Made by a program: the position numbers and the translations under genes. From positions 1-13,295 of the forward strand of contig CAZEUZ010000042.1 in NCBI GenBank assembly GCA_964515805.1: a stretch of DNA of 13,295 nucleotides. Direction: 5' to 3'. Every line of letters begins with the position of its first letter. Position 1 is the first letter of the stretch. Under the pieces are notes generated by a model, which worked only from the letters and a program-made list of their open reading frames with translations, was not told the origin of the DNA and did not search any database. This document shows positions 7,180-13,295 of the stretch, piece after piece. This stretch comes from CAZEUZ01 sp964515805 (lineage in GTDB: Bacteria > Pseudomonadota > Gammaproteobacteria > Pseudomonadales > Cellvibrionaceae).

Positions 7180-7677
7180 ATGTCGATATCAACAGCAATG
7201 CAAAGAAAAGGCTTTTCTCTGATGGAGTTATTCATCGTATTCGCAATAATCGGTATACTCGCGTCTATTGCATTGCCTTCTTACAATGAAAGCATTGAGC
7301 GAGCGCAGCGCACTGACTGTAATAAGTATTTGTTGGAACTGGCATCAAAACAAGCTCGTTTCTACACGCAATATGCCTCTTACACGGGAGTTCTCAAGTC
7401 ATCTGTGAATTGCAGTGCTGCTAATTGTGGTTTAAATCTGTCCACAAATAGCAATGAACAAGAAACTTGTATCGTAACAGTAAACATTACACCTGGCGGT
7501 TGTGGCCCTGTGACAGAACCTTTTATGCCGTGCACGGAATTTAAGTTGTTAGGAAAGCTGGGTAATGATAAAAAATGCGCTACAGTAGGATTTGACCATC
7601 TCGGCCAAAAGTATGCGACTGCAGGGCAAGATAATATATTAACCGGGGATGAATTAGTTGATTTTTGTTGGCGATAG
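7180..7677 (+). CDS. pilE: Type IV pilus minor pilin PilE
   Basis: Pilin-like protein of 165 residues from the ATG at 7180, chosen because of the adjacent GAGGGA. The leader is 11 residues ending at G11, then FSLMELFIVFAIIGILASIALPSY with E at +5, a textbook type IV pilin helix. The C-terminal part CATVGFDHLGQKYATAG and the terminal CW pair resemble the D-region of PilE minor pilins, where a Cys-x-x-Leu strand and a final Cys-Trp close the fold. The mature domain has eight cysteines, more than usual, so several disulfides are likely after export. PilE normally follows pilY1 in the minor pilin operon; here it follows pilX after a 41-base gap. It could alternatively be called a ComP- or PilA-like pilin, but position favours PilE. 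Confidence 0.88.
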   Translation: MSISTAMQRKGFSLMELFIVFAIIGILASIALPSYNESIERAQRTDCNKYLLELASKQARFYTQYASYTGVLKSSVNCSAANCGLNLSTNSNEQETCIVTVNITPGGCGPVTEPFMPCTEFKLLGKLGNDKKCATVGFDHLGQKYATAGQDNILTGDELVDFCWR

Positions 7678-7701
7678 CTGAAAAGTTAATATCATTTTTC
7701 T

Positions 7702-8241
7702 ATGACAGACATAATTTCACCGATCGACGATTTAAAAAAACAACAAGTTGTCGCCGAAACCCAGCGTTATATTGATAAAGCCAGCCAATTATTTAAGCGG
7801 AAATTTGCTGAAATCGAAGTCTTATTTGATTTAAAAGGGCGCTCAGCCGGTATGTATCGTGTCTCTTGCCGATATGGCCAACAACAGCAGCATATCCGCT
7901 ACAATCCGTGGTTATTTTCCAAATATCCTGAGGACAGCTTCTCTAATACGATTCCCCATGAAGTTGCTCATTATATTACCGATCTTCTTCACGGAATAAA
8001 AAATATTCGTCCCCACGGTAGTGAATGGAAGAAGGTCATGCATCTCTTTGGCGCTTCGCCTGTTGTTCGAGCTAACTATGATTTGTCCGGAACGCCGCAG
8101 CGAAATACTCGTTACTATTCTTATCAGTGCCAGTGCAGAGATGTACAACTGACCGCACATCGTCACAATAAAATTGTGCGTGGTCAGCAGCGTTATTTTT
8201 GCCGTGATTGTCGTCAGGAATTAACAGTAACAGGCATTTAG
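7702..8241 (+). CDS. sprT: SprT family zinc metalloprotein
   Basis: SprT-like protein of 179 residues (E. coli SprT has 165). The zinc-peptidase motif HEVAH lies at residues 86-90 and a third ligand candidate is H105 in PHGSEWKKVM, the HGxxW block of this family. A C-terminal zinc ribbon is formed by YQCQC (C143, C145) and CRDC (C167, C170). SprT shares the fold of eukaryotic Spartan (SPRTN), a DNA-protein crosslink protease, but the role of bacterial SprT is poorly defined. The ATG at 7702 is 24 bases after pilE with no clear ribosome binding site, so it may be carried on the pil transcript. Its stop lies 11 bases from the convergent histidine kinase stop. Confidence 0.94.
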   Translation: MTDIISPIDDLKKQQVVAETQRYIDKASQLFKRKFAEIEVLFDLKGRSAGMYRVSCRYGQQQQHIRYNPWLFSKYPEDSFSNTIPHEVAHYITDLLHGIKNIRPHGSEWKKVMHLFGASPVVRANYDLSGTPQRNTRYYSYQCQCRDVQLTAHRHNKIVRGQQRYFCRDCRQELTVTGI

Positions 8242-8252
8242 CATTTCTACCT

Positions 8253-10253
8253 TCAATACGTCATTCTGCCAAGTATCTGTTCAAAATCTTGCTTGTTGTA
8301 GGGTTTAGTAATAAACAGATCAAACCCGTATTGTTCGCATTTGCGACGGTTTTGGTCGGAGTTGTCCGCGGTTAAAGCAATAATCAATGAATTCGGTAAG
8401 TTATTGGCGGCTTCGTAGGCGCGGATTTTTTCGATAAGCTGGAATCCATTCATGATGGGCATATAACAATCGATGATAATCGCGTCAAAAGTTGCCAGCC
8501 TATATTTTTCAAAACCCTGTTTGCCATTGTGTGCCAGCATTAGATCAATATTGTAGCTAGTGCAGTATTCTTTGAATATGGTCTGGTTTAAATAAGAATC
8601 TTCTACGTAAAGGAAAGTGTAGTGGTGGTTGTCATTGTCATCTGGCTTATGAATTTGCAGCTGGTTTTTAAGCGAAAGGGAAAACTCGCATTCGAAGATA
8701 AAAGATGACCCTATGTTGACTGAAGACTCCTTCAAAAGCAGTTTGCCTCCCAGACATTCTCCTAGTTTATTGGCGGTGGCGAGTCCAGTGCCAATACCTG
8801 AAGAACATTTATTCTCCGGTGATTGCGCGATATGAAATAGATGGAAAATATGTTCTTTTTCCTTATCGGCAATCCCTATTCCCGAATCGGTGATTTCAAA
8901 GGTTATTTTGATGGCATTATCATTTATGCGCCCAGCATCAATTTTAAAGGTGATACTCCCTTCATTGGTGTATTTGACTGCATTGCTGAGTAATGCATGC
9001 AATACCTGAGATAATCTCTGCCAATCACACAAAATTACTGTATTTTCGGCGATTGATATCAAGTGATTGAACACTAAATTTTTACGTTCACACAGACTAC
9101 CGTAGTAATCGCACAGACCTTGCAGGGATGAGTGAATATCGTGTGATCTGTTATCGATATAAATATTGTCTGAAATGTCTTGTATGGATAACAAAATGTT
9201 ATCGATTAACATATGAATTTGGGATGCGCCTTGATTAGAAATATCGGCAGCTTTAATACAGTTAAATAGTAGTTTACGGACTTTATCAAACTTGTGAGTG
9301 GTTTCTGTTTCTGAATCAATCAAGGACAGTGCATCGTAGAGGTAACCTTCCAATAAATCATTTCCAGATTTGGCACCTGCCAAAGGTGTTTTGAGCTCGT
9401 GGGTCATATTTTTTACAAATACATCTTTTCTTGAGTTAGCCTCATCAGCCAGCTTTCTCGCCTCGGTTAATAGGATTATTTGTTCCTTCAAGGCATCATT
9501 TTTTGCGTTAATTTCATGGTTTGCTGTCACAATAGCCTTACCGGCATCCGCCAGTGCATGGGATAATTTTGCATATTCATCGATGTAAGCTGTGTGCTCG
9601 GAGTGAAATTCGTATTCCTTTTTTTGAAATTTGGCGAGATCACTCATAATGTGTCGCAGTGGCCGAACAAGGGATTGAGTAATAATGTATGCAATGCATA
9701 AGCAGATGACGACCAATAATAGCAGTGACAATAAGGCATAATTTTTTATAGTCTTCCATGCGGTAGATGTGATTTGCTCTGTATCAATGTGAATCAGCAA
9801 GGTGCCTATCAACCGTTTTTCCCTTGTGACTGAAAGCGTATCGATTGCTACATCCGTTTGTTGTGAGACTGTCACATCACTGTAAATAGGTTTTGACAGC
9901 GAGTAGATAGTTAATGAGCCAATAAACTCCGTGCCTGATGCAAAAAAGGTTTGTGACCGGCTATCGACAATGCGGATGTATGCTATTTCTGATTGTGTAA
10001 GCAGAGTATCAAACGTATCGCTGATCAAATCAGGATCTCCTCTTCTGAGTCCCTTTTCAGCTAGGCGCACTAATATTTCTGTTGCAGTAAAGTCGATAAA
10101 TTTAATTCTTTCATCTTTGATGTGATTGAAGTAGCCGTAAAATGCGGAGACTGTAAGCATCAGCAGAATTAAAAAGATGGAGAGTGAATAGGCATATATC
10201 CGAAAGGAAATCGAAGTCTTTTGTCTGAGGAAATGAACAATGGCTTTAATCAT
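8253..10253 (-). CDS. Membrane hybrid sensor histidine kinase with C-terminal receiver
   Basis: A 666-residue inner-membrane kinase. Hydrophobic segments at about residues 21-41 and 172-192 flank a periplasmic domain of about 130 residues. A HAMP-like linker (193-245) and a coiled coil (248-275) follow. The phospho-acceptor is H285 in MTHELKTP. The ATPase domain has the N box with N424, the G1 box DSGIGIAD (456-463) and the G2 box GIGTGL (486-491). The receiver domain (about 545-664) has acidic E551 and D552, the phospho-acceptor D595 in IIIDCYMP, and K650. All catalytic residues are present. No Hpt domain is attached and no response regulator gene is adjacent, so phosphate must pass to a protein encoded elsewhere or back to H285. 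Its ATG overlaps the upstream stop by 4 bases (ATGA), with AAAGG upstream. The partner binding protein probably controls it, as LuxP controls LuxQ. Confidence 0.93.
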   Translation of the reverse strand: MIKAIVHFLRQKTSISFRIYAYSLSIFLILLMLTVSAFYGYFNHIKDERIKFIDFTATEILVRLAEKGLRRGDPDLISDTFDTLLTQSEIAYIRIVDSRSQTFFASGTEFIGSLTIYSLSKPIYSDVTVSQQTDVAIDTLSVTREKRLIGTLLIHIDTEQITSTAWKTIKNYALLSLLLLVVICLCIAYIITQSLVRPLRHIMSDLAKFQKKEYEFHSEHTAYIDEYAKLSHALADAGKAIVTANHEINAKNDALKEQIILLTEARKLADEANSRKDVFVKNMTHELKTPLAGAKSGNDLLEGYLYDALSLIDSETETTHKFDKVRKLLFNCIKAADISNQGASQIHMLIDNILLSIQDISDNIYIDNRSHDIHSSLQGLCDYYGSLCERKNLVFNHLISIAENTVILCDWQRLSQVLHALLSNAVKYTNEGSITFKIDAGRINDNAIKITFEITDSGIGIADKEKEHIFHLFHIAQSPENKCSSGIGTGLATANKLGECLGGKLLLKESSVNIGSSFIFECEFSLSLKNQLQIHKPDDNDNHHYTFLYVEDSYLNQTIFKEYCTSYNIDLMLAHNGKQGFEKYRLATFDAIIIDCYMPIMNGFQLIEKIRAYEAANNLPNSLIIALTADNSDQNRRKCEQYGFDLFITKPYNKQDFEQILGRMTY

Positions 10254-11191
10254 AGACCTTTCCCCTCTCGGTCGTGTCGATTGATATAGCCAATAATTTC
10301 CTCATTACTAGGCTTGCTAAGACCCAGTGACCGGATCACATAGTGATTGAAGAGCAGTTGATAGGTTTCGGGATAAGTGGATTGTGGCAATTCGCCTGTT
10401 TTAGAAAATTGGCGTAACGATGTGCTGAGAGTATTTAGAATATCATCCAGAGCATGATAGGTAGTTGCTACTGCACCGCTTTTTACCAAGCCGCTACTGT
10501 AGCCAATGATACCCGTATTATTCAGGTCGTAGGTGGTGTAGAGTAAATCATCTAAAGAAATACGATGAAACAATGCCTGATTGTTTTCCAGCAGTAGCAC
10601 ATCAATATTTTTTAGCAGTTCTTTGGGCGTCTGATAGGTGTAGATTAGCTTATCGATGGTCAGTCCGATTTGCTGCGCATAATCCATAATTTTATCGATA
10701 TAGGGATCCTCGTTATCGAGGAAATAGCCGACACGAGTTTTGTCGCCATATAATGCCCGTATAAGCGCCAGTTGTTTGATGGTGGAAGGATCGGAAAATA
10801 CAGCCGCTATCGAACTGTGATCAGGATATGATTTCACCTGTTTTAAAAATGAGGTCCTGCTGATAAAAACAGCAATGATAGGAATATTAGGAGAATATTT
10901 TGAGAATTGTTGTAATGCTTCGCTGCCCAGAGACACGATGATTTGATCATTTCGGTCAGGGTTGGGGCTTATAGTAGGCGACTGCAGTGTGGCTACCGAT
11001 ATGCTTGCTTCGGGGAAACCCTGCTTGATATGACTTTCAACTTTGTTGAGCAGTGACAGATTTTTGGGATCGCCTTTCGGGTCAAAAGCGATGTGAATAT
11101 CTAATGCGCTTGCCGTTAATGAATAAACCAGGCAACCGGTTAGTGCCAATGACCATAGTGTTTTTACAATTGGCTGAAACAGGCAACGCAA
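10250..11191 (-). CDS. Exported ABC-type substrate-binding protein, PF04392-like
   Basis: A 313-residue periplasmic protein resembling the ABC_sub_bind (PF04392) family. The N-terminus has a signal peptide: basic R2 and K10, a hydrophobic core, and a likely signal peptidase I site after A29 (ASA then LDIHIAF). LTGC at 17-20 mimics a lipobox, but hydrophobic residues continue after it, so a lipoprotein is less likely. Family features are the repeated two-lobe pattern (IIVSLGSEAL near 84-93, RVGYFLDN near 153-160) and the block GIIGYSSGLVKSGAVATTYH (227-246), which resembles the PF04392 signature. The only plausible start is TTG at 11191, 2 bases after the preceding stop and without a ribosome binding site. 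It overlaps the kinase by 4 bases and no permease or ATPase gene is near. The likely role is ligand sensing for the kinase; the ligand is unknown. Confidence 0.85.
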   Translation of the reverse strand: MRCLFQPIVKTLWSLALTGCLVYSLTASALDIHIAFDPKGDPKNLSLLNKVESHIKQGFPEASISVATLQSPTISPNPDRNDQIIVSLGSEALQQFSKYSPNIPIIAVFISRTSFLKQVKSYPDHSSIAAVFSDPSTIKQLALIRALYGDKTRVGYFLDNEDPYIDKIMDYAQQIGLTIDKLIYTYQTPKELLKNIDVLLLENNQALFHRISLDDLLYTTYDLNNTGIIGYSSGLVKSGAVATTYHALDDILNTLSTSLRQFSKTGELPQSTYPETYQLLFNHYVIRSLGLSKPSNEEIIGYINRHDREGKGL

Positions 11192-11193
11192 AA

Positions 11194-11769
11194 TTACTGC
11201 CGATTTAGCATAATATACTGATAGATGATTTCCTTGTGTTTCTCTTCCATTTCATTATTTGAATAAATTTCAAAAGTTTCCAGGGTGCTTATGGTTGCAT
11301 CCAATACTTTTTGTAAGTCAAACGACGATATATTGACATCTTTTTCTTTACAAATACTGACAATTTCACCGAGAGCCACAGGAGATAGGTCAACTTCGTC
11401 AATCGGTTTGTCTCTAAATGGTGATTGAATGGTTGGTTCTCCGTACTTGAGCCAGGCTTCGACTTTGAGTGGATTAACTTTTTTTTCAATGTGATCTGTC
11501 AGGAAAATCACGATATTTCGGAGTGTGGATGCCTTGGGCGGTCTATCTCCTTTGAGCCAATGGCCGGCAGCCATTTTTGATGTGTTGACGATAGCGGCTA
11601 GCGCCATTTGCCGTCCCCAGTCTTTGGGAATGTCGAGAGATGACATATCGATCAATTCATTTATCCGCTTTGAAAATCCGGGAAATATTTTTGTTACTTC
11701 CGCGTTGGCGTGCTCAATTTCTTCAAAAGAGTGCTTTCGGGGGTTTATTGGTATAATTTTTTTGTTCAC
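11194..11769 (-). CDS. Lambda-repressor-like (XRE-type) DNA-binding protein
   Basis: A 191-residue cytoplasmic protein, first in the signalling operon. Residues about 33-92 look like a Cro/CI-type helix-turn-helix domain: GRQMALAAIVNTSKMAAGHWL (52-72) contains the two central helices and GDRPPKASTLRNIVIFL follows as the usual turn and helix. The C-terminal half (about 120-190) is helical and charged, and matches nothing I recognise; it has no receiver, LexA-type peptidase (Ser-Lys dyad) or zinc motif. The start is GTG at 11769, without a clear ribosome binding site; the next in-frame ATG (M42) lies inside the HTH region and is too far in. Its stop is 2 bases before the binding-protein start. 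It probably regulates its own operon or a target of the kinase. A cro/CI name should not be read as phage origin, since no other phage gene is present. Confidence 0.78.
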   Translation of the reverse strand: MNKKIIPINPRKHSFEEIEHANAEVTKIFPGFSKRINELIDMSSLDIPKDWGRQMALAAIVNTSKMAAGHWLKGDRPPKASTLRNIVIFLTDHIEKKVNPLKVEAWLKYGEPTIQSPFRDKPIDEVDLSPVALGEIVSICKEKDVNISSFDLQKVLDATISTLETFEIYSNNEMEEKHKEIIYQYIMLNRQ

Positions 11770-11800
11770 TTTTACGGTTACGTTACAGGGTCAGCCTCTA

Positions 11801-11819
11801 AGTTTCGCAATAGTAAACT
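11801..11819. promoter_or_regulatory. Dyad, possible operator of the signalling operon
   Basis: AGTTT (11801-11805) and AAACT (11815-11819) are inverted arms with a 9-base spacer, 31 bases or more before the GTG of the DNA-binding protein. A second 19-base dyad of the same geometry has its centre 32 bases away. Arms of 5 bases in AT-rich DNA can arise by chance. Confidence 0.3.
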
Positions 11820-11832
11820 ACAATTTTTTTAA

Positions 11833-11851
11833 TGTAAAATATCGCATTACA
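11833..11851. promoter_or_regulatory. Second dyad, possible operator of the signalling operon
   Basis: TGTAA (11833-11837) and TTACA (11847-11851) are inverted arms with a 9-base spacer. Its centre is 32 bases, about three helical turns, from the dyad at 11801-11819, but the arm sequences differ between the two. No convincing sigma-70 hexamer pair was found for the minus-strand operon. Confidence 0.3.
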
Positions 11852-11938
11852 ATACTTGATTGAAAAAATAGTTTAGGTTCTTCCGTAGTTTTTGCCTTGC
11901 CGCTTGACCTTGTTCTTTCTTCCTGGGACACTAGCCCA

Positions 11939-11958
11939 TACTGGATAAAAAAACAGCA
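11939..11958 (+). promoter_or_regulatory. LexA (SOS) box upstream of ruvC
   Basis: TACTG (11939-11943), ten bases, then CAGCA (11954-11958) gives CTG-N10-CAG with an AT-rich centre. It matches the gammaproteobacterial LexA consensus TACTG-N10-CAGTA at all CTG/CAG bases and agrees at 17 of 20 positions with the E. coli umuDC box as I recall it. The E. coli ruvAB box likewise begins CTGGAT. It ends 27 bases before the ruvC ATG, where repressor would block transcription of ruvCAB. The core promoter hexamers are unclear; CATACT at 11937-11942 is a possible -10. Confidence 0.8.
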
Positions 11959-11985
11959 TTTTGACTTGACATCAAAGTAACAAAG

Positions 11986-12504
11986 ATGACATTAATTCTC
12001 GGGATTGATCCCGGTTCCCGTAAAACTGGTTTTGGTATCGTTAGTGCCCTGAATGGGCGGTGTGAATATGTTGTCAGTGGCGTTATTCGCTTGGTGGCAG
12101 ATTCGTTGCCAGAACGTCTTAAAATTGTTTTCGATTCACTTTCTGAAATAATCCATGAGTACTGTCCGCAAGAGGTCGCCGTGGAAAACGTGTTTATGGC
12201 GAAAAGTGCCGATTCAGCGTTAAAACTAGGGCAGGCGAGGGGCGCTGCAATTGCTGCGGCCGTTAGTCTTGATCTGCCGGTAGCCGAATATGAAACCAGA
12301 AAAATTAAACAATCGGTGGTGGGAAATGGCGCTGCAGATAAAGGTCAAGTTCAACATATGGTGCAATGCCTGTTAAAATTATCTTCAGTCCCTCAGGAGG
12401 ACGCTGCGGATGCTCTCGCGACCGCGCTCTGCCATACCCATACGCAACGAGGTTTACTGCATATATCTCAATCCCGCCGTTATCGGCGAGGCAGGATTGC
12501 TTGA
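11986..12504 (+). CDS. ruvC: Crossover junction endodeoxyribonuclease RuvC
   Basis: Holliday junction resolvase that cuts four-way junctions as a dimer, working with RuvAB in recombination and repair. The product is 172 residues, as in E. coli (173). The four acidic catalytic residues are present: D8 in ILGIDPGSR, E67 in VAVENVF, and D139 and D142 in PQEDAADALATAL. The lysine-rich region near 106-119 (RKIKQSVVGNGAADK) is the usual DNA-contact block. The ATG at 11986 lacks a strong ribosome binding site; AAAG is immediately upstream. It starts the ruvC-ruvA-ruvB run and is preceded by a LexA box. The gene usually found upstream, yebC, is replaced here by the divergent signalling operon. Confidence 0.98.
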   Translation: MTLILGIDPGSRKTGFGIVSALNGRCEYVVSGVIRLVADSLPERLKIVFDSLSEIIHEYCPQEVAVENVFMAKSADSALKLGQARGAAIAAAVSLDLPVAEYETRKIKQSVVGNGAADKGQVQHMVQCLLKLSSVPQEDAADALATALCHTHTQRGLLHISQSRRYRRGRIA

Positions 12505-12564
12505 TGTTACTACAGATTAGACCAAAATAACTTAGGCCAAACATTTTAGGAGAATCTGGTTTTA

Positions 12565-13179
12565 ATGATCGGTCGTTTAATGGGTGTTATTTTAGAAAAA
12601 AAACCGCCTCATCTTTTAATTGATGTACGTGGCGTCGGCTATGAGGTGCAAGCGCCCATGACCAGTTTTTACCCATTACCTGATGCTGGTGAAGAAGTAA
12701 TACTTTTCACGCACTTTTCTGTCAGTGAGAATTCTCAGCAATTGTTTGCTTTCTATACAAATCAGGAGCGCCAATTATTTCGTACACTCATTAGAGTGAA
12801 CGGGGTTGGTCCAAAGGTCGCTTTGAGTATTTTATCGGGCATGGCGGTGAACGATTTTATTCATTGCGTCACTCAACAGAATGCTGTGGCTTTAGCGAAG
12901 GTGCCCGGAATTGGGAAAAAAACGGCAGAGCGTTTAATTATAGAAGTCAAGGACCGTTTGGGGGATATCGATCAGCAGGCTATTGAGCACGATGCCGCTA
13001 TTGTTGCAATGGATCAAATAACTGATGTCAACACCATTATCGCCGATGCTGAGAGTGCATTAATTGCTCTCGGCTATCGTCCTGCCGCAGCCAGTCAAAT
13101 GATTGCCTCCGTTACCGGTTCTATACCGGTAGATAATAGTGAAGAATTAATTAAATTGGCGCTGCGTAGTCTTAACTGA
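12565..13179 (+). CDS. ruvA: Holliday junction branch migration protein RuvA
   Basis: Tetrameric protein that binds Holliday junctions and loads the RuvB helicase for branch migration. It has 204 residues, against 203 in E. coli. Domain I is the N-terminal OB fold (MIGRLMGVILEKKPPHLLIDV). Domain II holds two helix-hairpin-helix motifs, RVNGVGPKVALSIL (near 73-86) and KVPGIGKKTAERLI (near 112-125). Domain III (about 155-204), which contacts RuvB, follows an acidic linker and ends ELIKLALRSLN. The start is supported by AGGAGA at 12548-12553, 11 bases before the ATG. It lies 60 bases after ruvC and 49 bases before ruvB, consistent with a single operon. A 7-base perfect hairpin lies within its 3' coding part. 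Confidence 0.98.
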   Translation: MIGRLMGVILEKKPPHLLIDVRGVGYEVQAPMTSFYPLPDAGEEVILFTHFSVSENSQQLFAFYTNQERQLFRTLIRVNGVGPKVALSILSGMAVNDFIHCVTQQNAVALAKVPGIGKKTAERLIIEVKDRLGDIDQQAIEHDAAIVAMDQITDVNTIIADAESALIALGYRPAAASQMIASVTGSIPVDNSEELIKLALRSLN

Positions 13180-13228
13180 CTGATGAGAGTGAAATGAGCG
13201 GTGTAAACCCAATCAATCGTTAAACATT

Positions 13229-13295
13229 ATGATAAAAAAAGATCAGCTACAATCGGAGCGCTTGCTTGCGCCTGTTGCCAGTACGCGTGAAGCAG
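13229..13295 (+). CDS. ruvB: RuvB branch migration ATPase, 5' end only
   Basis: An open frame from the ATG at 13229 runs to the window end, giving 22 residues beginning MIKKDQLQSERLLAP and ending STREA. Position directly after ruvA, and the Met-Ile-x-x-Asp-x-Leu start seen in many RuvB proteins (MIEADRL type), support RuvB, the hexameric helicase motor of the RuvAB complex. The Walker motifs lie beyond the window. No strong ribosome binding site is visible before this ATG. The short ATG frame at 13195 runs only 9 codons and is not in frame. Confidence 0.85.
   Translation, partial: MIKKDQLQSERLLAPVASTREA

Noticed and set aside
11131..11143. Lipobox (LTGC, residues 17-20) in the binding protein
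   Set aside because: The hydrophobic stretch continues past the Cys and an AxA site follows at 27-29, so ordinary signal peptidase I cleavage is more likely, though a lipoprotein is not excluded.
11194..11769. Prophage remnant suggested by a Cro/CI-like protein
   Set aside because: No integrase, attachment site, structural or lysis gene is nearby, and the gene is operonic with a sensor pair.
11525..11863. Plus-strand 112-codon open frame opposite the XRE-like gene
   Set aside because: It is antisense to a gene with a clear HTH domain and operon context; the product has no recognisable motif or start signal.
11966..11971. TTGACA close to ruvC as a -35 element
   Set aside because: Its -10 would fall inside the ruvC coding region, past the ATG at 11986, so it cannot drive full-length ruvC.
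12470..12498. Hairpin at the end of ruvC (AATCC-CGCCG, TTAT loop, CGGCG, bulge, GGATT)
   Set aside because: It lies in coding sequence and is not followed by a T-run, so it is not a convincing terminator or attenuator.
13195..13224. ATG frame of 9 codons between ruvA and ruvB
   Set aside because: It is too short, has no conserved content and is not in frame with ruvB.

Overview
The window looks like chromosomal DNA from a free-living gammaproteobacterium of moderate, slightly AT-leaning base composition. Three things point there: the gene order ileS-lspA-fkpB-ispH followed by type IV minor pilin genes, a ruvC-ruvA-ruvB cluster, and the protein motifs themselves. A marine or aquatic lineage of the Cellvibrionales/Pseudomonadales kind would fit, but that is inference. 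No phage, insertion sequence, CRISPR array, tRNA or rRNA was seen.

Layout. Positions 1-4495 (+) hold a tightly packed housekeeping run: ileS (5' end outside the window), lspA, fkpB and ispH. The first three overlap by 8 bases at each junction. Positions 4496-4681 carry no gene but contain a candidate promoter with an inverted repeat, and lead into a minor pilin operon (+): pilV, pilW, pilX, pilE, followed closely by sprT. The usual pilY1 is absent between pilX and pilE, and no fimU/fimT precedes pilV. The PilV leader is unusually long.

Positions 8253-11769 (-) form a compact three-gene signalling operon: a lambda-repressor-like DNA-binding protein, an exported ABC-type substrate-binding protein (PF04392-like), and a membrane hybrid histidine kinase. 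The last two overlap by 4 bases. No transporter permease or ATPase is present, so the binding protein probably feeds ligand information to the kinase rather than to a transporter. It is the most distinctive unit here and sits convergently against sprT with only 11 bases between stop codons.

Positions 11770-11985 are a divergent intergenic region. It holds two weak dyads near the signalling operon and a strong SOS (LexA) box just before ruvC. Positions 11986-13295 (+) are ruvC, ruvA and the first 22 codons of ruvB, the Holliday-junction processing set. The LexA box predicts that the whole ruvCAB unit is DNA-damage inducible.

How the genes work together. ileS and ispH serve translation and isoprenoid synthesis, and lspA matures lipoproteins. 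The minor pilins would prime assembly of a type IV pilus whose other parts lie elsewhere. The sensor operon probably detects a small periplasmic ligand and relays phosphate to an unlinked partner. RuvABC resolves recombination intermediates.
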